Of a DNA stretch of 64,000 nucleotides, positions 33,038-45,288 are shown in pieces. A model generated the notes under the pieces. That model made no database searches. It was given only the letters and a program-made list of their open reading frames with translations, and had not been told where the DNA came from. Position 1 is the first letter of the stretch; each line of letters begins with the position of its first letter. Source of the DNA: Cryptomeria japonica (lineage: Eukaryota > Streptophyta > Pinopsida > Cupressales > Cupressaceae); the NCBI RefSeq assembly GCF_030272615.1, contig NC_081414.1, positions 817,294,396 to 817,358,395 of the forward strand, written 5' to 3'. A program made the position numbers and the translations under genes.

Positions 33038-34253
33038 TGTTAGACAATTCAAATAACTAGAGGACAACTAAGAGGGGGGGTGAATCAGTTGTTAGCAGAT
33101 TACTAGAACCTTAAGCATTCAAAATTTTATTATCGGAACATATAAGATCAATACCAGAATGCATAAACCAATTACTGGAATAGCAGATATAACAATTGAG
33201 CACAAACAATAATTAGAGAATAGTTACCATCCATTCATAACACATGACACTAAGATTTGTACGTGGAAAACATGATAAAGGGAAAAACCACAGTGGGAAG
33301 CCTACCCACAGTCAGATAATACTTCTACAGCAAGTATGTGATTACAAATTGAGGGGCTTGCACATGCAAGAAGGCCATAAGTCAAGAGCACATTGCTCAT
33401 CACAAAAGGAGGCTCACTGACTACAAAAGAAATCTAGACTACAATCCGGAAAGAAGAATGAATTGCAATAATAACATCTCCTATGCCTGAGTACAATTCC
33501 AGCTAAGCTTAATATCAGAGGTCTTAAACCTCTTGCATAAACCCAAATCGATCACCTATGATCGACCAAATCCTCTGCTTGAATGATTATTACATTATTC
33601 ACTTCCTTGCATATGATCTAAAATGAGATCTTACACGTATATACAAACCCTAGACCTAAACAATTAGGTCGGCCACCCAAATACTAATTCAATAAACCCA
33701 TCACATAATTCTGAAATAAAATCATAAAACATGTCAGCCTAAGACCAAACAAATATCATCCAACCAATAAATCATCCCGGAAACACATCAGAGAGATCCA
33801 ACAACATGTTTCATGAAACTGGTCCATAACCTAGATAGTACCAGATCTAATTTAGGTCCACACATGCTAAAGAAATGATTCCAATCAGTTAAGGCACAAA
33901 CACAATCACCATCAACATCCTGAATCCTTACAAGAAGCCACACCAACACCACTTATGCATAACATCAAAAATCTTCAATAAAGCTTTGTTGGTCAAACCC
34001 TTATCGGATCAAGAAACCAGGCTTACAAGAACATAAGATAGCATCCGATCATTAGGAAAATACCAAGTGATTGAAACATATATCTGGATAGTATCAATAG
34101 GAGATCTAAGCCAATTCCATAAACCAAAGCATACTAGAGTATACCAGATCAACATGATCATTCAACCAGAACCTACTAGATACTAGTAAACAGCCAAAGC
34201 AAGTAGTGTTAACATCAATGCAACACATAATCAATTTCTTCATATTGCCAACA
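33038..34253 (-). mobile_element. 3' LTR of a minus-strand Ty1/copia element
   Basis: On the minus strand it starts TGTTGGCAATATG at 34253, right after the purine tract AAAGGGGGAGAT (34254-34265). Its far end is probably TGTTAGAC at 33038, giving TG...CA ends and about 1.2 kb. The phrase 'ggggggtgaatca' near the outer end and the purine tract resemble the LTR at 48790-50430, so the two belong to related families. Confidence 0.65.
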
Positions 34254-36439
34254 ATCTCCCCCTTTGGCATTTATGGCAACACTAGATGTGAAAAATATCC
34301 AAGTGCCAAGAAATGCCAAACAAATCTCCCACAAAATAATGTAGCAATGAAATTCTGATTCATACTTTCCCTATGAATGATATCTCAGTTAAGCTCTGCA
34401 GATCTCTCCCCCTAATATATATAACTCCTTATATTTTTCATATGAATATCTCTCCCCCTTTGACATCAATGCTAAAGATCTGACATAAATATCAAAGTAA
34501 AATCATAAACCACTGAATCACAAGACTAACTACTCCCCCTGAGTAGTAGTACCACCACATCAATCCAAAATCAATAATAGCTCTGATAATGCATACTAGA
34601 CTGATGCCAAACCACATCAATCAAGTTTCTACTAGAGGGGCATAAACCCCTAATCTGTCTCTGAGGTACTCAAATGATTCTTTAGGCAAAGGTTTAGTGA
34701 AGATGTCTGCAATCTGCTCTTTAGTATTCACATAAACCAATCTAACTTCATTTGCTTACACCTTTTCCTTCAAAAATTTGTATTTGATAGATATGTGCTT
34801 TATCTTAGAGTGGAATACTGGATTCTTTGATATGTCTATAGTAACAGAGTTGTCATATTGAATAACTACCGGTTCATTACAATTCACCTTTATGTCCTTT
34901 AGCATTTGCTTCATCCATAGAACTTGTGTATAGTTAGTAGTAGCACCAACATACTCAACTTCAGCAGTAGATAAGGAAGTACATGACTGTTTCTTGCTTA
35001 TCCATGGAATAATTTTCTTTCCAAGAAAGAAAGCTCCACCGGAAGTTCTCTTCTAATCATCAACATCACCTACCCAATCTCCATCTATATATGAACATAA
35101 AGTAAAGTTATCATCTTTAAGATACCACAAACCATATTTAGATGTTCCTTGCAAGTACCTAAAAATCCTTTTCACCGCACTTTCATGATTTTCTCTAGGA
35201 TCACTTTGATATCTTGATCCAATGCAAACTGCATTCATTATATCTGGTCTAGTCTGAGTCAAATATAGCAGACCTCTAATCATAGACCTGTATCTTGTAG
35301 GATTTACCGATGCTGATTCATCTTTCTTTGTCAATTTCTCAATTGTAACCATAGGAGCACCAACCAGTTTAGAATTTTCAAGACCAAATTTCTTCAGCAA
35401 CTCCCTAGCATACTTGGTTTGATAGATGAAAATACCCTTATCAGTCTAAGTAATCTACAAACCTAAGAAAAAATTCATTTCCCCAATGATAGACATCTCA
35501 AATTCATTCTTCATATTGTTAGAAAATTCCATGCACAACCTATCCTCACCTCCAAAAATGATGTCATCAACAAAGACCTGAATAATCACTATATCATCAT
35601 CAGTGACTTTATAATATAGATTACTGTTAGCATTAACTTTAGTGAAACCAAGCTTTAAAAGATATTTATCCAATCTTGCATACCAAACTCTAAGTGCCTG
35701 TTTCAATCCATATAAAGCTTTCTTCAGCCTGCAAACCATGTTTTTATCATCTGAAAGTGAAAAGCCATCAGGTTGTTCAATATAAACTTCCTCATCAAGA
35801 TCCCCATTTAGAAAACCACACTTAATATCCATCTGATAAACCTTGTAGTTTTTATGTGCATCATAGGCAAGAAATAATCTTACAACTTCAATCCTAGCTA
35901 CTGGTGCAAAGGTTTCATCATAATCAATTCCTTCCTTCTAAGAATATCCTTTACAAACCAATCTAGCTTTATTTCTCACAAATTGTCCAGATGTATTCAA
36001 TTTATTCCTAAAAACCCATTTAGTTCCAATAACATTCTTATTTTTAGGTCGGAGAACTAAAGTTCATGTGTTATTCTTTTTTATCTGATCTAATTCTTCT
36101 TTCATAGCTTTCATCCAACATTCATCTTTACATACTTCCGTTACTGATATCGGTTGAACTTGAGAGATTAAACATACCTCATTAGCTACCAATCTTCTTC
36201 TTTTCATCACTCCTTTATTCTTATCCCCAATGATCTGATCTTCTGAATGATTCAACCTTACATACCTAGGAGTCTTCTAATTTTCTATTCCTCTTCCCCA
36301 ATATTCAGTTACTATTGAATTTTCTGATACTGTCGGAGCAACTACTTCAACATTCTGTTCTGGTATAGGTGTTACCAGTTCAGTTGTGATCATTTCCACA
36401 ACTGGTTCCTTCTCATAAGTTCTGATTTGACTTCCACTC
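34254..36439 (-). pseudogene. Minus-strand Ty1/copia pol, part 1 (reverse transcriptase and RNase H)
   Basis: Read from high to low coordinates. 36064-35833 encodes the start of the reverse transcriptase ([10 protein letters not shown], then a stop, [16 protein letters not shown]). 35832-35455 continues with [25 protein letters not shown] and FVDDI, where the catalytic YVDD-type box is FVDD. 35400-35053 has LLYLTQTRPDI and FRYLQGT. 35050-34640 is RNase H (SLSTAEVEYV, DNSVTIDISKNPVFHSKIKHI). Stops and a frameshift near 35420-35460 separate the pieces. The element is continued at 41170-41845 after the nested insertion. Inactive. Confidence 0.85.
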
Positions 36440-36759
36440 TGTTGAAATGTGGCGACTGATCAGCAAAGTTCTGTACTGACATTGTAATAAAACCCTAAAA
36501 AGGCCAACTTTTTTTGTTGCCCTAAAAATGCATGTTATAAGTGGTTGGGATGCTTAAGGCATTGTAAGGTTGATGTACTATTTTTGCTAGATAATAAGAA
36601 AGATTGGACGACTGTGTATGGTGGATGTAACCCATTCTGGGTGAACCACGTTAAATCTCTATGTTATCTATGTCCTATTTTATTTCTTTATCTTTTGTAT
36701 TTAAATCTACATATAATTGTTAGTTCATATTTGCTTCAGATCTGCTTGAAACCCTAACA
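36440..36759 (+). repeat. 5' LTR of the Tnt1-like element
   Basis: 320 bp, bounded by the CACTC duplication on the left and the primer site on the right. It differs from the right LTR mainly by transitions. Confidence 0.95.
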
Positions 36760-36761
36760 AT

Positions 36762-36773
36762 TGGTATCAGAGC
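36762..36773 (+). promoter_or_regulatory. Primer-binding site, initiator tRNA-Met
   Basis: TGGTATCAGAGC, complementary to the 3' end of plant initiator tRNA-Met, two bases after the LTR. Confidence 0.95.
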
Positions 36774-36819
36774 GAGGTTTTCTGTAAATTGGTAGGACTT
36801 TCAGATTTGAGTGGGAGTA

Positions 36820-37660
36820 ATGGAGGATTCCAAATTCAAGGTCGAAAAGTTTAACGGCCAGAATTATCAGTTATGGAAAATGCAGATGGAGGATTACCTG
36901 TATCAAAAGGATTTGTGGCAGCCATTGGAAGGAAAGGTAAAGAAAGCAACCACAATGTCAGATGAAGAGTGGGACATTTTAGATAGAAAGGCATTGGAAT
37001 CCATTCGATTGTGCCTAGCGCCATCTGTAGCATTCAATATAATAGAAGCAAAAATGGTTGTAGATTTGATGGCAACATTGGCTAAGTTGTATGAGAAACC
37101 CTCGGTTTCGAATAAGGTATTTCTTATGAAGCGTTTGTTTAATTTGAAAATGAGTGAGGGAGGATCTATAGCGGAGCACTTAAATGAATTTAATACAATT
37201 ACTAGTCAATTGTCTTCGGTAAAAATTACCTTTGCAGAAGAGGTTAGGGCTCTCTTGATTTTATGTTCTTTGCCAGAAAGCTAGAATAGCTTGGTTATGG
37301 CTGTAAGTAACTCTATCTCTGGTAAAAATACTTTGGTATTTGATGATATTGTTGGTGTTATCCTAAGCGAGGAAATGTGAAGGAAAAGCACAGGTGAGAC
37401 TCCAACATCATCGGGTAGTGTTTTGAATGTGGAGAACAGAGGATGATCAAAGGAAAGAGGAAAAGGCCCTGGGAATGAGAAGTCACAAGAGAAGTCAAAG
37501 AAAGGACGCTCTCAATCTAGAGGAAAGAAAGATTGCTGGTACTACGGAAAGGCTGGTCAGCTAAAGAAAGATTGTTGGTCTCGAAAAAACAAAGAAGGAG
37601 ACAAAAATGAAAATGACAGTAAGGAAGCTAATATTGCAAGTAATACTTTACAAGATGCTT
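36820..37660 (+). pseudogene. gag of the Tnt1-like copia element
   Basis: It starts MEDSKFKVEKFNGQNYQLWK, the usual copia gag beginning (FNG..Y..W). The UBN2-like region runs to about 37284 (LNEFNTITSQLSS, ALLILCSLPES). The first stop, TAG at 37282-37284, replaces a probable Gln codon. TGA follows at about 37378 and again near 37445. The zinc knuckle reads CWYYGKAGQLKKDC, where CCHC has lost its second Cys (Tyr) and its His (Gln). The frame runs directly into protease. Nonfunctional. Confidence 0.85.
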
Positions 37661-37980
37661 TAATCTTATGTTTGGATAATGTTAATGATTCCTGGGTAAT
37701 AGATTCTGGGGCTTCATTTCATGCTACACCCCATAGAAAATATTTTCTAGATTATGTTCAAGGTGTTTTTGGACAGGTATATTTGGGTGATGATGAGCCC
37801 TATCAAATTGTTGGAAAAGGAAAGATAAAGATCAAGTTCCTAATTTAAGAAGAAGAAATTTAATTTCTGCAGGACAACTAGTTTCTGCAGGAGGTAAGAT
37901 ATGTTCCTAATTTAAGAAGAAATTTAATTTCTGCAGGACAACTAGGTAGTGAAGGTTGCATAGTTACCTTCTCAGATAGT
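37661..37980 (+). pseudogene. Protease remnant of the Tnt1-like element, with a local tandem duplication
   Basis: It contains SWVIDSGASFHATP with the catalytic DSGA box. A ~53-bp tandem duplication ('gttcctaatttaagaagaa' through 'ggacaactag', near 37838 and 37891) breaks the frame behind it. A protease of this group normally continues without interruption into the integrase zinc finger. Confidence 0.75.
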
Positions 37981-38971
37981 ATGTGGAAGGTCACTAAAGG
38001 ATCATTAGTAGTAACTAAAGGTGTGAAGGTAGGGACATTATATCTATGTACTGGTAACACTTACTTTACCTTAGCTACTATAGATAAAGTTACTGCAGGG
38101 ACAACAACAATAAATGTTGCAAGAATAAATTCGATAATGTGGCAATATAGGCTTGGGCACATGAGTAAGAAAGGGATGAAAATCCTTCACTCCAAAAATC
38201 TATTGCCAGGATTAAAGAAGACTGATTTAGAGTTCTGTGAAAACTGTGTTTATGGTAAATAGAAAAGAGTCAGATTTCTCAAGGTTGGGAAAGAGAAGAA
38301 GAGTGAGAAGTTAGAGCTTGTACATTCAGATGTATGGGGACTAGCTCAGGTATCATCTCTTGGTGGCTCTTGTTATTATGTTATTTTTATTGATGACTCA
38401 ACCAGAAAAACATGGGTATATTTCTTAAAACAAAAATCAGATGTTTTTGAAACTTTTAAGAAATGGAAAGCTTTGGTTGAGAATGAGACAGGAAAAAATT
38501 TGAAGTGCCTTTGAAGATTACTGCTTCTTAAATGGGATTTGAAAGCAGAAGATAGTTCCAGGAGCTCCATAGGAAAATGGTGTGTCAAAGAGAATGAATA
38601 GGACTATCATGGAACGCGCGAGGAGCATGAGATTGCATGCTAGATTGCCCTTACATTTTTGGGCAGATGCTAAACATACTGCTGTCTATTTGATAAATAG
38701 AGGACCTTCAACCCCTCTAGATGGTGGTATTCCAGAGGAGGCATGGACTAGTAAAAAGGTAAATTATTCTTTTCTAAAAACTTTTGGTTGCGAAGCTTTT
38801 GTCCATGTTGATAAAGAAAATAGAACCAAGCTTGATGCTAAATCTAAAAAAAGTACCTTCATTGGATATGGGATAGATGAATATGGCTATCGGTTATGGG
38901 ATTTTGAAAATAAGAAAATAATTAGAAGTAGAGATGTTATATTCAATGAGAAGGTTATGTATAAAGAATAG
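37981..38971 (+). pseudogene. Integrase of the Tnt1-like element, catalytic core damaged
   Basis: The zinc-binding HHCC region is in 37981-38262 (RLGHMSKKGM, then CENCVYGK) and ends with TAG. The core begins ELVHSDVWG, and DSTRKTWVYFLK follows. Near 38505-38520 the sequence jumps from LKCL to EDYCFLNGI, so the block that normally reads RSDNGGEY, with the second catalytic Asp, is missing. The core ends PGAP-stop-ENGVSKRMNRT, which keeps the Glu region, followed by the usual C-terminal part to a TAG at 38969-38971. Confidence 0.85.
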
Positions 38972-40024
38972 ACGTAGGAAAAGAAGCATGAACAGGACAA
39001 AGAAGAATATGTGGTGTTGGATGAGATTCCTAAAAATGAAATGCCACAGGTACCTGATGCCTAGCATGCAAGTGTTAGATGTTCTACGAGGACAAGTAGA
39101 CCCCCTAAAAGATTTTCTCCTTCTTTGTATTCTATTTTATTAATGGGATTTGGTGAACCAGAAGAATATGAAGAAGCAATGCAGGTAGATGCCAAACAAC
39201 AGTGGGAGCTAGGCATGAAAGAGGAGATGGACTCCTTGATGAAAAATAAGACTTGGGACTTAGTCCCTTTACCTGCAGAAAAAAGAGCCTTGCCTAACAA
39301 ATGGGTTTATCGACTGAAGAAGGAGGAAGGAGGTCAGAAAAGATATAAGGCCAGACTTGTGGTAAAAGGTTTTGCACAAAAAAAGGGTATAGATTATGAT
39401 TAAATATTTTCTCCAGTTGTAAAAATGACTTCAATTAGAACTGTACTTAGTCTTGTGGCTACAGATGATTTACATCTTGAACAATTAGATGTCAAAATAG
39501 CTTTTCTCCATGGAGATTTGGAGGAGGAAATTTACATGTTGCAAACACAGGGATATGAGGTCAAAGGTAAGGAGAACTTGGTGTGCAGGTTGAGGAAAAG
39601 TTTGTATGGCCTAAAGCAAGCACCCCGACAATGGTATTTAAAATTTGATAGTTTCATGGTTGAACACAGTTATCATAGATGTCATTCTGATCATTGTGTA
39701 TATTTTAAGAGGTTTGATAATGGCAGGTATATTATCCTATTGCTTTATGTTGATGACATGCTTGTTGTTGGGTCTATCATACAACATATAAATGATCTCA
39801 AACAGAAATTAGCCAGGTCATTTGCTATGAAGGATTTGGGTGCAGCTAAGCAAATTCTCAGTATGAGGATTACACAAGATAGGAAAAATAGAACCTTGAA
39901 TTTGTCCCAAAGTGAGTATATAAAGAAGGTGTTGAAAAAATTTAACATGCAAGATGCAAAAGCACTTAGTACACCTTTGGCTAGTCATTTCAAATTGACT
40001 AAGGAGATGTGCCCAAAGGCATAG
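38972..40024 (+). pseudogene. Reverse transcriptase of the Tnt1-like element
   Basis: A linker (38972-39124) is followed by EAMQVDAKQQWELGMKEEMDSL and NKWVYRLKKEEGG. After one stop at 39401-39403 the frame continues 39425-40024 with QLDVKIAFLHGDLEEEIYM, SLYGLKQAPRQWY and the catalytic LLYVDDMLVVG. The YVDD box is intact. A TAG closes the frame at 40022-40024. Confidence 0.9.
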
Positions 40025-40690
40025 GAAGAGGTTAATAAAATGTCTAACATCCCCTATTAATCAGCTGTTGGTAGTCTGATGTATGCAATGGTATGCACAA
40101 GGCCAGATATTGCACATTTAGTGGGAGTTGTGAGCAGGTTTATGAGTAATCCGGGTATGGAACATTGGAATGTTGTGAAATGGATTCTTTGGTATTTGAA
40201 AGGAACAACTACGAAGGCATTATGTTTCAAAGGATCTAATGTTGCTTTAAGTGGATTTGTTGACTCTGATCTGGTGGGTGATATTGATTCACAGAGGAGT
40301 ACTACAGGGTATTTTTTTACTATAGGGGGAACTACAGTCAGTTGGATTTCTAGGCTGCAAAAGGTTGTTGCACTTTCAACCACTAAAGCTGAGTACATTG
40401 CTACTACAAAAGCTAGCAAGGAGATGATTTGGTTGCAATGTTTTTTGGAGGAATTGGGTCAGACACAAGAGGATAGCCCATTGTATACTGATAGCCAGAA
40501 TGCCATTCATCTTGTGAAGAACTCTGCTTTTCATTCAAGGACAAAGCACATTCAGCTCAGGTACCACTTCATCCAGACTGTTTTGGAGGAGGGTTAGTTA
40601 TAGCTTGAGAAGATTCACACAAGTGAGAATCCTGCCGATATGTTCACGAAGGTAGTTCCATAGGAGAAGCTGATTTCTTCATCAGTTTTT
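40025..40690 (+). pseudogene. RNase H of the Tnt1-like element
   Basis: MYAMVCTRPDIAHLVGVVSR precedes the RNase H domain. STTKAEYIATTKASKEMIWL and YTDSQNAIHLVKN are the Glu- and Asp-bearing motifs, followed by RTKHIQLRYHFI. Stops after position 40593 (GG-TAG, TAG) interrupt the final HTSENPADMFTK tail, each at an apparent Gln codon. Confidence 0.9.
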
Positions 40691-40784
40691 GTTGGTCTTC
40701 TTGATTGATAATTGTGGAATTTATACCAGTCGAGTCCTAGTGTTTTATCCAGCAGATGTTGCATGTACAGTGGTGTCATGTAGT

Positions 40785-40848
40785 ATCAGTCTCCAAGTGG
40801 GAGATTGTTCGGTGTGGAGCCTGATCAGTCTCCAAGTGGGAGATTGTT
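40785..40848 (+). repeat. Duplicated polypurine-tract segment before the 3' LTR
   Basis: ATCAGTCTCCAAGTGGGAGA and the next bases TTGTT occur at 40785-40809 and again at 40824-40848, a 39-bp period. Each copy has AAGTGGGAGAT directly before TGTT. Only the second copy marks the LTR that matches the 5' LTR. Confidence 0.85.
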
Positions 40849-41164
40849 GAAATGTGGTGACTGATCAGCAAAGTTCTATACTGAAATTGTAATAAAACCC
40901 TAAAAAGGCCGACTTTGTTTGTTGCCCTAAAAACACATGTTATAAGCGGCTAGGATGCTTAAGGCATTGTAAGGTTGATGTACTATTTTTGCTAGATAAT
41001 AAGAAAGATTGGGCGACTGTGTATGGTGGACGTAACCCATTCTGGGTGAACCACGTTAAATCTCTGTGTTATTTGTGTTCTATTTTATTTCTTTATCTTT
41101 TGTATTTAAATCTGCATATAATTGTTAGTTCATATTTGTTTCGGATCTACTTGAAACCCTAACA
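40845..41164 (+). repeat. 3' LTR of the Tnt1-like element
   Basis: 320 bp, same length as the 5' LTR, followed by the CACTC target duplication at 41165-41169. Confidence 0.95.
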
Positions 41165-41845
41165 CACTCTACTAATCCACCTTGACATTAGTGCCCTCCA
41201 TAATTCTCTGTAACCCTTTGTTATAACATCTATATTATTTTCTTTCATTGGAGTAATCAATAAATATTCCTTTATCACATCTAGGATCAAACTTGCCAAT
41301 GAAATCATCTCTTTTGATATAGAATTTACTACCAAAGATTCTGAAGTACTTAACTATAGGTATATTACCAAACCATAACTCATAAGGTGTCTTACCGGTT
41401 TCTCCTTTGATATGAACTCTATTGAATGTATAAACTGTTATTCTTACTAATTCTCTCCAGTAGATATGAGGTAGATTAGCTTCCATCATCATGGTTCTAG
41501 CAACATCCAAGATAGTTTTGTTCTTTCTTTCCACAACTCCATTCTATTGAGGTGTCTGGGGAGCAAAAAATTGTCTCCTTATGCCATTCTTCTCACAAAA
41601 GTTATTAAACTCACCAGATGTGAATTCTCCACCATGATCTCACCTTAAGCACTTAATCCTCAATCACGTCTTGATCTCAACCTTAGCTTTAAATATTTTA
41701 AACTTTTCAAAAGCCTCAGATTTCTCCATTAGCAAAGCAACCCACATCATTCTAGAATAATTATCAATGATTAGCATCAAATATCTATCACCTTGAAAAA
41801 TTTTGATTCTAGCACGACCACACAAATCAGCTATATTACGGAAAT
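41165..41845 (-). pseudogene. Minus-strand Ty1/copia pol, part 2 (integrase), 5'-truncated
   Basis: On the minus strand 41534-41235 encodes MERKNKTILDVARTMMMEAN, YELWFGNIP and FRIFGSKFYIKRDD, the end of a copia integrase core. The preceding 41845-41535 adds GDRYLMLIIDNYSRMMWV, CLR-stop-DHGGEFTSGEF and APQTPQ-stop-NGVVERKNKT. The block SDHGGEF appears with a changed first residue, the Ser/Asp part being broken by a stop. Gag and protease are missing, because similarity ends near 41845 in unrelated sequence. Confidence 0.85.
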
Positions 41846-43848
41846 TTTATGACTTGTTCATTAAAAATAATTTTCTCTATGTAAAATCTGCTTATATATT
41901 TAGTATGATGGAACTCCTTAATCCGTTGTTTTCTCAACCTTATCCTATTGTTTTGGTATTACTTTGTTTTGAGGTGTTTCATGATGCAATCTCATATTAA
42001 CTCCACACAAATTTACATTTTAAGTTGAGCATGATAGTAAGATTTTATATAATTTTCATTCTTAGTCTCTTAGTGGTTTTAAATTCCCTTCAACATACTC
42101 GTAGGGTGTGAATACACAAAAATATTATCCTAACTTTATAAGATCTTATTTCTATAAAATGATACATTCAACATGAGCACCTTTTTTGTTTTTACAACTT
42201 GATAACCATCCACACTAATTATTTCATGATAACATGCCAATGATGTCAAGTTTTGATGGGGAGGGGTTCTCAAAGAGAGCCACACATTTCTCAATAGATA
42301 GTTGAATGATGTTTTAGTGGGCTCCTATCACTCTTCACTTTTCCATTAACAAGTCAAATACTCAAGCTCTCTTGGAGTGCTCCCTATCAATTTGTGCTAT
42401 TTAGTTGCTCAAGCATGGTTGAGATTCACAAGGGTAAATCCAACCATTAAACTATCCAACTCTCCAAAATATACTTCCAGGGGTTTTAGGGGGTGTTTTA
42501 TAGGTATTTCAATTTCAATCAAATGATCCTTCAATTGGTTTTTCATTATTTTCTCATCGCTCCCAGTTTCTCCTATTTTCTAGGCCTAGTAGCCTTAGAG
42601 CCCCAATTAGCCCTACCTTACCAGTTTTTGGGCAATTATTCAAATTATCTCAAACAAAATTCCAACACCTTTGGTGATCTGAGTACCCTTTTGGGCAAAC
42701 TTTATGATCCACTAGGTTAGGTAGTCTAGCCTGTCTGTACTTTTATGGGTCCCAAAAATGGCATTTTTAGAGGGTTTGGGACTTAACAGTCTTCTCCAAT
42801 GGGTTTTGTTTCTCTCTCCACCCTATCACACCTCCACCTTTTCATAGAGGCTCTTCTACACATCACACTTTCAATCCAAACACTTGGCTTATTCACAACT
42901 CTTCTCCTTGCAAGCAAATACAACATTTTCAATCATTTTCCTAATCGAGCTATGACTAAGCTCACTTAGGAAATGATGGAAAGTTGCTTCCAAAAAACTT
43001 CCAGGACACTACAAAACATATTTACACTATACAAGGGTTCCATGACTTTAATCGCAAGGTTCATTGAGCAAAACTCAAGGGATTTAAAGTTGGAACTATG
43101 ACTGGGTTCTTGAACCCTTGCTCAGATCAAGAGCAATACAAATTTATAAACACACTTCAAAATTGCACTAAGGAAAGACACAAACACCTTATGAGCAATA
43201 AAATATCATACAAAAAACCACCATGATATAACAGTAGCAAGATCAATCCATTATGTACGGAGTGCTGCTCCAAAAATGAGAAAATACAAGGTAAAATATG
43301 GAAATTGTCTTCAAAATCTATTCAAATTTGCTCACAAATTTTCCAACCCATGTAAAATCATTCTCAGAGTATTTTATATTCTGTTTTGGTCATAACTAAC
43401 TCTTCATTGGTTGCCTAACCACCGATTTTCTCAAAAATGCAAAGTTGCTCAAAAAGTTGCAAAAAGTTGTCAAGCAATAATGACAGCTTTTGCTCAAATG
43501 TGCATTTTTGTATTTTATATCTTTATACTCAAAATAAACCTCCTATAATGACTCCCTAACATCAAAATGAAATTCCTAAATTCCTAATGAGTCTTTACAA
43601 GACATTTCACATCATAATGCAAATTTGTGCCATTTTAGGCTTACAAGGGTTCATAGGCCAAATTTGTGAAAACAAACAACCTTGGTGACAATCACCCCTA
43701 AAATGAATATCAAACACACATATGGACCCCTAAGAAGTCAATTATTCAAACACCTAATCCAAAATATGGACCATCACACCAAAATCTTGAAAATGCACTA
43801 AAACTAGGTGCTCCTGCACCAAGTTTGTACTTAACAGAAAATGTAACT
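41846..43848. other. AT-rich DNA, no gene
   Basis: About 2 kb without recognisable coding sequence. The frames at 41803-42000 and 42493-42720 are short and match no family I know. Text-like similarities to LTR debris exist but are not specific. Confidence 0.35.
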
Positions 43849-45288
43849 CTTAATGAAAAGATAGGGGGATACCCCTTTTATCCTCTATCTTAGAGAAATA
43901 TTTTGATTCTCATTAAAATTATGCCTATGGAAGAGAACAATTATAGGACTTTCTCTTCTCCCTTTTATCACTTAAGAAATCTCTCAACCAAAACCATCAT
44001 AAAGTATCTCATCAATTACCATCTTTCAAATCAACACATATAATCATCATTAGATATATTACAATGGAAAATAAATAACAAAGGCTTTCTCTTTCATTAC
44101 ACAATATTTTTTTTTGTTTTATTAAACACTTTGAAAGATCTCACAATCATACATAACAATAGGAAAACACAAAAATAAGGCTTGCTCTCCTCCCAACCAT
44201 AATGGCGTCATGGAGCCCCGTAGGCTCTAGCCATACCCCTAAGCAAGAAGATTGATTTAGACCCATGATAGTGGGGTCTCACATACTCCATAAATTTACT
44301 CTCATCCACTAAAACTCTTTCATAACTTTAATAATTTTTCTTCATATAAACACTACATACTAGACTTTGCAACTACATCTCAAACTTGTAACAATAACAA
44401 AATGGATTAGAGGAAGTAGAGAACTTATCTTTCTAAAATTATGCATTTTTTTCCCTCCATCTCTCCAAGGATGGAATCCTTCCTTACCTCCAATCTATCT
44501 TCTTTCTCAAAATCCTACAAGAGTTCTCCAAAATGGAGAAGTGGGTAACACCCAACTTCCTCTTCACAAACCCAATATAAGGGAGATTAACTTGGAAGAA
44601 TTGTATAGGGAGCTGACACTTGTCACCTTTCTATCCTCTTCCTCCATGAGGTCTTTTCCTCATTTAATAGGGGACAATAATTAGGACACCCCATTCCCCA
44701 AAGTCTTCCCTCATAAATGAGGTATGGGGGTGAAGTGGGTACCCCTCAGCTCATCTTTCCTCCAAATTCGTCACTCATCTTAATGAGGAATTTTGATGAG
44801 TGAAAACAAGTCCTAGAGCCTTTATTGGATTCCCAATAGGCCCCCACTTCAAAGGTATAAACTCTAGGGGTCTATTTTTGTAATTAAAACATGGTAATTG
44901 ACTCAAAAACACTCATTAAGGACCCATAATAATAGACTCAGAAACATATCTATGTTGGACAACAAACCTCATTTCCTTCTAATTAAAACATAATGGTTAG
45001 ACTTGTAACTTATCATAAAGGAGGTTAATTTGAAATTAGTTGATTCTCCATTCTCCCATTGTCCTCTTTACTTCCTGCACATAACCAACACATTCATGAG
45101 CATAGTTAGATCCCAATTATAAACCATATTAGTTTCTACCATTTCTTTATCAAGTTCACTATGTAATGCTAATAATATTGTCATAAAATCATCTAATTTA
45201 TAATGCCTTATTCTATCTAAAAATTTATTGAAGAAAAGAATGTAACTGTTTAGGGTTGTATTAGCTATACACGAGGCAGGGTGTTACA
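43849..45288 (-). mobile_element. Candidate LTR of a second LARD-like element
   Basis: The right end GGGTGTTACA (45279-45288) is TGTAACACCC on the minus strand and is followed by TCCCCCTCTCC, a purine tract on that strand. This repeats the 2135/2136 arrangement. The left limit is a guess at TGTAACTC (43849). No coding sequence is seen; the frame 44367-44684 has no recognisable motif. Confidence 0.4.

Larger units (their letters stand above)
36440..41164 (+). mobile_element. Complete Tnt1-like Ty1/copia element, nested in the minus-strand copia
   Basis: Two 320-bp LTRs (36440-36759 and 40845-41164), both starting TGTTGAAATG and ending CCCTAACA. CACTC flanks both sides (36435-36439 and 41165-41169), a perfect 5-bp target duplication. 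An initiator-Met primer site follows the left LTR. Gene order is gag, protease, integrase, reverse transcriptase, RNase H, as in copia. Gag resembles the Tork/Tnt1 group. About 20 LTR differences by eye suggest roughly 6% divergence. All proteins carry stops. Confidence 0.95.
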
